A stretch of DNA of 57,374 nt from UBA4735 sp035935465 (GTDB taxonomy: Bacteria; Chloroflexota; Limnocylindria; P2-11E), in assembly GCA_035935465.1 (NCBI GenBank), contig DASYXA010000067.1:1-57374 (forward strand). Direction: 5' to 3'. Shown here in pieces: positions 52,218 through 57,374 of the stretch (position 1 is the stretch's first letter; each line of letters begins with the position of its first letter). Both the position numbers and the translations under genes were made by a program. The notes below the pieces were generated by a model. It had not been told where the DNA came from, did not search any database, and saw only the letters and a program-made list of their open reading frames with translations.

Positions 52218-52919
52218 ATGATGCCAGCCGGGATGCCCCGGGACAAGGGAACACCCTCGCGCGGGCCGAAGCTCGCGCCGTCCATCCTGTCCGCCGATTT
52301 CGCGCGGCTGGGCGCGGCCGTGGCCGCGGCCGAGGCCGGTGGGGCTGACTGGATCCACGTCGACGTCATGGACGGCCACTTCGTGCCGAATCTCACATTC
52401 GGGCCGAAGATGGTGGCCGACCTCCGCACGGCGACGCGGCTACCGCTCGACGTCCACCTCATGATCGAGCGGCCGGAGGACTGGGTCGCCCGGTACGCCG
52501 AGGCCGGTGCCACCTATGTCACCGTGCACATCGAGGCCACGCCGGACATCGCGGCCACGCTCGAGGCGATCCGGCGGGCCGGCGCCCGGCCGGGCATCAC
52601 GCTCAACCCCGAGACCGACGTCGCGCGCCTGATGCCGCACCTCGACCGCGCCGATCTCGTGCTCGTGATGAGCGTCCACCCGGGCTTCGGCGGCCAGGCG
52701 TTCATCCCGGCGGCGCTCGACAAGCTGCGCGCGCTGAGGGCCGCGCTCGACGGCCGGGGCTCCGCGGCCGAGCTCCAGGTGGACGGCGGGATCAAGCCCG
52801 AGAACGCGCGGGAGGCGGCTCAGGCGGGGGCGTCCGTGCTCGTCGCGGGTTCGGCGGTCTACCTGGATCCGGACGGCGTGATGGCGGCGCTCGCCAAATT
52901 CCGCGCGGCGGTCGCCTAG
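52218..52919 (+). CDS. rpe: Ribulose-phosphate 3-epimerase
   Basis: This 233-residue TIM-barrel enzyme interconverts ribulose-5-phosphate and xylulose-5-phosphate. Signatures are LAPSILSADFARLG, WIHVDVMDGHFVPNLTFGP, DVHLMIERPEDWV, VMSVHPGFGGQ and QVDGGIKPEN. A second ATG at 52221 is equally possible; the 17-residue N-terminal extension before PKLAPSI is non-conserved, so a later start such as 52233 cannot be excluded. Its TAG stop shares CTAG (52916-52919) with the convergent zincin gene. Confidence 0.95.
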   Translation: MMPAGMPRDKGTPSRGPKLAPSILSADFARLGAAVAAAEAGGADWIHVDVMDGHFVPNLTFGPKMVADLRTATRLPLDVHLMIERPEDWVARYAEAGATYVTVHIEATPDIAATLEAIRRAGARPGITLNPETDVARLMPHLDRADLVLVMSVHPGFGGQAFIPAALDKLRALRAALDGRGSAAELQVDGGIKPENAREAAQAGASVLVAGSAVYLDPDGVMAALAKFRAAVA

Positions 52920-53275
52920 TCAGCGTCGCCGCGCCCGAGCTCCGCGAGGCGGTCGTCGCTGATCCCGAAGTGGTGCGCGATCTCGTGCATCACCGTGTCA
53001 CGGACGATCTGCGCCTGGCGGCGCGGCGACGTCGACATCCGCTGGATCGGGAGCCGATAGATCGAGATCCGGTCGGGCAGATACGGCTCGGCGTAGCTGC
53101 GCTCGGTGAGCGGCACACCCTCGTACAGTCCGAGCAGCTCGTGGCCGTCCTTGACCTGACCGGGGTCCGGCTCGTCGTCGACGACGATCTCGACGTTGCG
53201 CATCCGGTCGCCGAATTCGGCCGGCAGATCCGTCAGCGCGCGGCGTACCAGGCGCGCGAAACGTGCGCGCTCCAT
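52916..53275 (-). CDS. Minimal zincin-like metallopeptidase-family protein
   Basis: About 119 residues from ATG 53275 (GTG 53284 adds three). The C-terminal VMHEIAHHFGISDDRL gives the HExxH zinc motif with a downstream aspartate. LTDLPAEFGDRMRNVEIVVDDEP and LLGLYEGVPL are typical of the small 'metallopeptidase family' (zincin_1) proteins. Proteolytic activity is unproven for this group. The gene is divergent from a lone receiver gene 32 bases away. Confidence 0.88.
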   Translation of the reverse strand: MERARFARLVRRALTDLPAEFGDRMRNVEIVVDDEPDPGQVKDGHELLGLYEGVPLTERSYAEPYLPDRISIYRLPIQRMSTSPRRQAQIVRDTVMHEIAHHFGISDDRLAELGRGDAD

Positions 53276-53307
53276 GTTGGACACTTCGGACTAACGTTAC
53301 TCGCGGG

Positions 53308-53700
53308 ATGGGCCAGCGACGGCTCCTCGTCGTCGACGATGACCGTGACCTCTGCGATCTGCTCTCCGACTTCCTTGCGGAAGAGGGCTACGAGGTCACG
53401 CGCGCCTACGCCGGCCAGGACGCCATCGACGCGGCGCGCGCGAGCGCGCCCGATGCCGTGCTCCTCGACCTGCTGCTGCCGGACCTGTCCGGCGTCGCGG
53501 TCGCGCGTGCGCTGCGCGGCTCCGCCTCGACGCGCGACGTGCCGATCGTGGTCATCAGCGGCGACCGCGCGGCGCTCGCGGCCAGCAGGGTCGAGCTCGG
53601 CGCGGGCTCGTTCCTCGAGAAGCCGTTCAGCCTCCGGTCGGTCGAGTCCGCGGTCCGCGCCGCGCTCGAGCCGCGCAACGGGTCCGCGGGCGCGGCCTGA
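53308..53700 (+). CDS. Single-domain response regulator
   Basis: A 130-residue receiver-only protein with VVDDDRDLCDLL, phosphoacceptor D54 in VLLDLLLPDLSG, VVISGD and K in LEKPFSLRS. No kinase is adjacent. It precedes, convergently, a sigma factor gene, so a link to stress or motility regulation is imaginable but unsupported. The ATG follows TTACTC/TAACGT by about ten bases, again a short leader. Confidence 0.9.
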   Translation: MGQRRLLVVDDDRDLCDLLSDFLAEEGYEVTRAYAGQDAIDAARASAPDAVLLDLLLPDLSGVAVARALRGSASTRDVPIVVISGDRAALAASRVELGAGSFLEKPFSLRSVESAVRAALEPRNGSAGAA

Positions 53701-53730
53701 GGCTTCGCAGCGCCGGGCAGCGCGCCGCGT

Positions 53731-54333
53731 TCACGCGCATCGCGTGCGCACATGACGGAGCGCCCGCGCACGCAGTCGGCAGACCCCGGACTCGCTGAGC
53801 CCGATCTGCGCACCGATCTCCTTGAGCGTGAGCCCGCGGGCGAACGAGAGCACGAGGACCTTGCGTTCCAGCGGCTCGAGGCGGCGCAGCTCGTTGGCGA
53901 CCCGTCCCCATTGCTGATCGCTGCAGCGCGTACGGCCGGGCCGGGCGGTGCCCGCCCCGGCCGAGCCCCATGCAGAGGGATCCAATCCCGCGGCGATGCA
54001 GCGGTCGAGCGAGACCTCGACGACCGGCGGCGGCAGATCGGCGTCCAGCTCGCGCGCCTCGCGATAGGCCCGACGGGCCGAGCGGGTGAGCGGATCCCGC
54101 TCGCGGAGGGCGTCCAGGACCTGGCCCCGGACCCGCCGCGCGGCGTACGCGCCGAACGGCGCGCCGGTGTCGTCGCGATAGCGGCGCGCGGCCTGGACCA
54201 GGCCGACGACGCCCCAGGCCACCAGGTCCTCGCGATCGGCGCCGCGGCAGCGCGGATCGAGCGCGCGCGACGCGACCGCCCTGGCGAAGGCGAGGTGCGC
54301 GATGATGCGTTCGTCGCCCGGCTGAAGATCCAC
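53731..54333 (-). CDS. Sigma-70 family RNA polymerase sigma factor (FliA/WhiG- or SigB-like)
   Basis: This 200-residue protein has region 2 (DREDLVAWGVVGLVQAARRY, FGAYAARRVRGQVLDALRE) and region 4 (LEPLERKVLVLSFARGLTL, KEIGAQIGLSESGVCRLRA). VRGQVLDALRERDPLTRS is close to the FliA/WhiG-type region 2-3 boundary. Region 3 is short and partly replaced by a Gly/Ala/Arg-rich linker. No anti-sigma or flagellar gene is nearby. GTG start with GGAG six bases before it; divergent from the HD-domain gene. Confidence 0.9.
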   Translation of the reverse strand: MDLQPGDERIIAHLAFARAVASRALDPRCRGADREDLVAWGVVGLVQAARRYRDDTGAPFGAYAARRVRGQVLDALRERDPLTRSARRAYREARELDADLPPPVVEVSLDRCIAAGLDPSAWGSAGAGTARPGRTRCSDQQWGRVANELRRLEPLERKVLVLSFARGLTLKEIGAQIGLSESGVCRLRARALRHVRTRCA

Positions 54334-54381
54334 TCTCCGCTCCCCGGCGGGACCGTACCGGCGGCCGGACCCGGTGTCAAT

Positions 54382-54398
54382 AACTCAGTGACAGAGTT
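54382..54398. promoter_or_regulatory. Short inverted repeat at the start of the HD-domain gene
   Basis: AACTC-N7-GAGTT overlaps the GTG at 54388, within the AT-richer divergent region between the sigma factor and HD genes (54334-54387). It may be an operator; the arms are only five bases, so chance is possible. Confidence 0.3.
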
Positions 54399-54912
54399 GT
54401 CCACAACGGCCGCGGCGTACTTCGCGCGCTACCGGTATCCCGACTGGCTGCGCGCGCACTCGCTGGTGGTCGGCGCGATCGCGACGTGGCTGGCCGAAGC
54501 GCATGCCGCGGCGGGGCACGGCATCGACGTCGCGGCGGTGGGCCTCGGTGGGTACCTCCACGACATCGGCAAGAGCCCGCTGCTCGCCGGTGACCCACGC
54601 GACCACAACGTCCTCGGTCCGCTCGTGCTCGCCGCCCTGGGGCTCGACGATCTGGTCGAGCTATCGCGCCGGCACCCGGTGTACGCGCCGCGCGATCCGG
54701 CGACGGCGCCGCGCACGCTGGGCGAGAAGATCGTCTACTACGCCGACCGCCGCGGGGGGCAACGCGTGGTCACCTTGGAGGAGCGCAGCGACGAACAGCT
54801 CGCGCGCTTTCCCGAGCTCGCGCACCTGCGCGAGGGGGATCTCGGCATGGCGAGGGCGATCGAGGCCGAGGTCTTCGCCGGCATCGCGGTCCGGCCCGAG
54901 GATCTCGGATGA
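54388..54912 (+). CDS. HD-domain phosphohydrolase-like protein
   Basis: About 174 residues from GTG 54388 (VTELSTTAAAYFARYRYPDW). The HD motif is GGYLHDIGKSPLL, preceded by H in LRAHSLVVGAIATWLAEAH and followed by EKIVYYADRR, the usual downstream aspartate. The family hydrolyses nucleotides or similar phosphates; the substrate is unknown. The frame is open further upstream but overlaps the sigma factor promoter region. ATGA overlap with the amidohydrolase gene suggests joint expression. Confidence 0.85.
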   Translation: MTELSTTAAAYFARYRYPDWLRAHSLVVGAIATWLAEAHAAAGHGIDVAAVGLGGYLHDIGKSPLLAGDPRDHNVLGPLVLAALGLDDLVELSRRHPVYAPRDPATAPRTLGEKIVYYADRRGGQRVVTLEERSDEQLARFPELAHLREGDLGMARAIEAEVFAGIAVRPEDLG

Positions 54913-56120
54913 GCGTGGACCGCGCGCGGCTCGAGCAGCGCATCGCGGCGCTGTCCGCGATCGGCGGCAGCGGCACGAGCGTCACGCGGCTCGGGCTGAG
55001 CCCCGAAGAGCAGCGCGCGCACGAGCTCATCGGCGGCTGGCTCCGCGCACGCGGCGCGACAGTGCGGCGCGACCCGGCCGGCAACGTGTACGGCCGGTTC
55101 GGGGACGCCGGGCCGGCGATCCTCGTGGGTTCGCACATCGACTCGGTCCCCCAGGGCGGCCGGTTCGACGGCGCGCTGGGCGTCCTGTGCGCGGTCGAGG
55201 CGGTCGATGCGCTGCTCGACGACAGGGTGCGCTTCAAGCGCCCGGTCGAGGTCGTCGGCTGGTGCGACGAGGAGGGCGCGCGCTTCGGGATCGGGCTGTT
55301 CGGTTCGTCCGCCGCGTTCGGCCGGCTGCCCGGCGGCGCGGCGCAGCGCGCGGACAAGGACGGCCTGACGATCGCCGCCGCGCTGCGAGCGATGGGCGAG
55401 GTCGGCGATCCGACGACGGCGCGGCGCGATCCGGCCGAGCTCGCGGCATACCTCGAGCTGCACATCGAGCAGGGGCCCCGGCTCGCGGACCGCGGGATAC
55501 CGCTCGGTGTCGTGAGCGACATCGTCGGGATCCTCCACGCCCGCGTCACGTTGCACGGGCGCCAGGACCACGCTGGCGCGACGATCATGACCGCGCGCGC
55601 TGATGCGCTGGCCGCCGGGGCGGAGATGCTGCTCGCGGTCGAGAGCGCGGCGCGCGCCCTGCCCGACGCCGTCGGCACGGTCGGCGAGATCAGCGTGCGG
55701 CCCGGCGCCAAGAACGTCGTGCCCGGCGAGTGCGTGTTCTCGCTCGACCTGCGCGCGCGGAACGAGGAGGTCGTCGAGCAGCTCACCCGCGACGTCCGCG
55801 TGGCGATCCGCCGGATCGGCGACGCCCGCGGGGTGAAGTCGTCGCTCGACGTGCTATCGCGCGTCCCGGCCGTGCCGCTCGACCCGGCGCTGCGCGACCT
55901 GCTCCACCGGAGCGCGGCGGCTGTCGGCGTCGAGGCGCCGGACCTCTTCTCCGGTGCCGGCCACGACGCCGAGAACTCGCAGCTCGCGGGCGTGCCGACC
56001 GGGATGCTGTTCGTGCGCTCGACCGGCGGGAGCCACAACCCGAACGAGCTCGCGACGCTGGACGACGCCGTGCTCGGCGCGCGGGCGCTCGCGCTCGCGC
56101 TCGCGGAGCTCGCGGGCTAG
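54909..56120 (+). CDS. M20-family amidohydrolase (allantoate / N-carbamoyl-amino acid hydrolase type)
   Basis: This 403-residue protein has metal-binding GSHIDSVPQGGRFDGALGV (H and D), WCDEEGARFGIGLFGS (E-E), ELHIEQGP (H) and the late SGAGHDAENSQLAGVPTGM (H). The LHGRQDHAGATIM segment is the dimerisation-domain histidine region. This layout is that of hydantoin/carbamoyl or allantoate amidohydrolases. A class V aminotransferase of the glyoxylate type lies a few kilobases away, but a ureide pathway is not otherwise evident. Confidence 0.92.
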   Translation: MSVDRARLEQRIAALSAIGGSGTSVTRLGLSPEEQRAHELIGGWLRARGATVRRDPAGNVYGRFGDAGPAILVGSHIDSVPQGGRFDGALGVLCAVEAVDALLDDRVRFKRPVEVVGWCDEEGARFGIGLFGSSAAFGRLPGGAAQRADKDGLTIAAALRAMGEVGDPTTARRDPAELAAYLELHIEQGPRLADRGIPLGVVSDIVGILHARVTLHGRQDHAGATIMTARADALAAGAEMLLAVESAARALPDAVGTVGEISVRPGAKNVVPGECVFSLDLRARNEEVVEQLTRDVRVAIRRIGDARGVKSSLDVLSRVPAVPLDPALRDLLHRSAAAVGVEAPDLFSGAGHDAENSQLAGVPTGMLFVRSTGGSHNPNELATLDDAVLGARALALALAELAG

Positions 56121-56154
56121 TATCCTGCGGGTCCGCCAGTTCACGTCAACTGGC
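56118..56154 (+). promoter_or_regulatory. Putative promoter and operator of the MerR-thiolase operon
   Basis: TAGTAT (56118-56123), which includes the stop codon of the amidohydrolase gene, is a candidate -10. It is followed by a perfect inverted repeat GCCAGTT-CACGTC-AACTGGC at 56135-56154. A site straddling the transcription start would allow autorepression by the MerR-type regulator encoded at 56187. The repeat is seen directly; its role is inferred. Confidence 0.6.
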
Positions 56155-56186
56155 AGACTGAATCGAGCGCGGGGAGGCGACCACGC

Positions 56187-56600
56187 GTGGCGCGAGCGAC
56201 GTTGAGCGAGCCCGGACGAGCGAGCTACCGGATCGGCGAGCTGGCCGCGAAGGTCGGCGTGACCGAACGGACGATCCGCTATTACGAGGAGCTCGGCCTG
56301 CTCGACTCCATCAAGCGGCTCGACGGCGGGACGCGCGTGTACACCGACGACGACGTCCGGCGGCTCAAGCTCATCCGCAAGCTGAAGGTCCTCGGCCTGT
56401 CGCTGCAGGAGATGCACGAGCTCGAGGGCATGTACAAGTCGCAGCGGAGCAACCGCACCGTCTTGCCGCGGCTCATCGAGCTCCTCGACGCGCATCTGCT
56501 GAGCGTCGACGGTCGCATCGCCGAGCTGCACGCCTTGCGCGACGAGATCCGCAGCTACCGCGAGCACGTCGTGCAGCGGCTGCTCGAGGCGGATCGCTGA
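56187..56600 (+). CDS. MerR-family transcriptional regulator
   Basis: This 137-residue protein has an N-terminal winged helix (YRIGELAAKVGVTERTIRYYEE) and wing LLDSIKRLDGGTRVYTDDDVRRL. The C-terminal helix has no cysteine metal site, so it probably responds to an organic ligand or CoA ester. The GTG follows GGGGAGG by nine bases. The thiolase gene starts inside its stop (TGATG), so it likely controls fatty-acid or branched-chain acyl-CoA metabolism, as LiuR-type MerR proteins do; that is inference. Confidence 0.9.
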   Translation: MARATLSEPGRASYRIGELAAKVGVTERTIRYYEELGLLDSIKRLDGGTRVYTDDDVRRLKLIRKLKVLGLSLQEMHELEGMYKSQRSNRTVLPRLIELLDAHLLSVDGRIAELHALRDEIRSYREHVVQRLLEADR

Positions 56601-57374
56601 TGGAGCGCACGCTCATCCTCGGCGCGGCGCGCACGCCGATCGGCGCGTTCCTCGGATCGCTCGCGCCGCTCAGCGCGACCCGGCTCGGGGCCATCGCGAT
56701 CGCCTGCGCGGTCGAGCGGAGCGGCGTGGCGCCCGAGCGCATCGACGAGGTCTTCATGGGCAGCGTCGTGCAGGCCGGCGTCGGGCAGGCGCCCGCGCGC
56801 CAGGCCGCGCTCGGTGCGGGCCTTCCGCGCAACGTCCCCTGCACGACGATCAACAAGGTCTGCGGCTCCGGCCTGAAGGCCGTGATGCTCGCGGCGTCGC
56901 AGATCGCGGCGGGCGAGTACGGGGTCATCGTCGCGGGTGGGATGGAGTCGATGTCCAACGCGCCGTACCTGCTCCGCGGTCTCCGTCAGGGGCTCGCGCT
57001 CGGCGAGCAGAAGATGGAGGACGCGAATCTGGTCGACGGGCTCGTCGACGCGTACGGCGGCGGGCACATGGGCCAGGGCGGCGAGAACGCCGCGGCGAAG
57101 GCCGGTCTCACCCGTGAGGATCAGGACCGCTTCGCGCTCCGCTCGTACGAGAAGGCGCTCGCGGCGCAGCGGAGCGGCGCGTTCGACGCGGAGATCGTCC
57201 CGGTCGACGTGCCGGGCCGGAAGGGCCAACTCACCCGTGTCGCGAACGATGAGACGCCGCGCGAGACGTCCCTCCAGGCGCTCGCCGCGCTGAAGCCGGC
57301 GTTCAAGGCCGACGGCACGGTGACCGCGGGGAACGCCTCGAAGCTGAACGACGGCGCGGCCGCGCTCGTGGTCG
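56600..57374 (+). CDS. Acetyl-CoA C-acetyltransferase (thiolase), C-terminus cut by window edge
   Basis: 258 codons are present. The N-terminal thiolase domain shows AARTPIGAFLGSLA, acyl-enzyme cysteine C88 in NKVCGSGLKAV, GGMESMSNAPYLL and GHMGQGGENAAAKAG. The start of the C-terminal domain (NASKLNDGAAALVV) is reached at the edge. It joins or cleaves acetoacetyl-CoA-type thioesters. The ATG overlaps the MerR stop as TGATG. Confidence 0.95.
   Translation, partial: MERTLILGAARTPIGAFLGSLAPLSATRLGAIAIACAVERSGVAPERIDEVFMGSVVQAGVGQAPARQAALGAGLPRNVPCTTINKVCGSGLKAVMLAASQIAAGEYGVIVAGGMESMSNAPYLLRGLRQGLALGEQKMEDANLVDGLVDAYGGGHMGQGGENAAAKAGLTREDQDRFALRSYEKALAAQRSGAFDAEIVPVDVPGRKGQLTRVANDETPRETSLQALAALKPAFKADGTVTAGNASKLNDGAAALVV

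Overview
The window is very GC-rich, densely packed bacterial DNA with short intergenic gaps and many GTG or TTG starts and 4-base stop/start overlaps. I see no phage, transposase or CRISPR. The gene content (LysW-carrier amino acid biosynthesis, FhaA/FhaB with FtsW and a class B PBP, many GAF/HD-GYP/GGDEF proteins, an F420-type luciferase-like oxidoreductase, ATPase-less CUT1 transporters and a T-box before valS) suggests a Gram-positive-type 'Terrabacteria' lineage, most likely Chloroflexota. That assignment is inference. Both ends are cut: a glycerophosphodiesterase on the left and a thiolase on the right.

Layout. 1-3689: a glycerophosphodiester phosphodiesterase divergent from a CUT1 ABC importer (lipoprotein plus two permeases). 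3788-4560: a VapBC-like toxin-antitoxin pair with a palindromic operator. 4859-6835: a membrane GAF-GGDEF protein. 6893-12847: the LysW-carrier pathway lysW-X-Y-Z-J-K, split between lysJ and lysK by a broken RelA/SpoT-like gene and a small ORF of visibly lower GC. 12901-17528: an overlapping operon of CHASE2-nucleotide cyclase, GAF protein, GAF-HD-GYP protein and metallo-beta-lactamase-fold hydrolase. 17525-25091: mostly minus strand, with a lone receiver, tRNA-Leu(UAG), a beta-hydroxyacid dehydrogenase, a small protein, and a block of triple-GAF histidine kinase, receiver and receiver-CpaE-like ATPase; tig runs on the plus strand within this stretch.

25198-34158: clpP-clpX, a cupin, a 1210-residue GAF/HD-GYP/GGDEF protein, then valS behind a T-box leader. 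34155-38228: two small coupled reading frames and a second CUT1 importer, with a 59-base direct repeat between its permease genes. 38268-43334: FmdB-type zinc ribbon, YihY-family membrane protein, FhaA, FhaB, FtsW/RodA and a class B PBP. 43532-47970: MoxR, DUF58 and transglutaminase. 47994-54333: YbaK deacylase-like protein, epimerase, small proteins, luciferase-like oxidoreductase, class V aminotransferase, ribulose-phosphate epimerase, minimal zincin, lone receiver and a sigma factor. 54388-57374: HD protein, M20 amidohydrolase, MerR regulator and thiolase.

The most interesting unit is 12901-17528. The two GAF domains next to the cyclase carry the NKFDE-type signature of cyclic-nucleotide-binding GAF domains, one complete and one with a final E-to-Q change. 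The other GAF domains in the window do not show it. This predicts a compact circuit in which a cyclic mononucleotide controls an HD-GYP enzyme. Other notable points are the interrupted lys operon, the valS T-box, genes lacking a canonical start codon, recurrent TANNNT elements directly upstream of start codons, and three convergent gene pairs whose two stop codons share a single CTAG.
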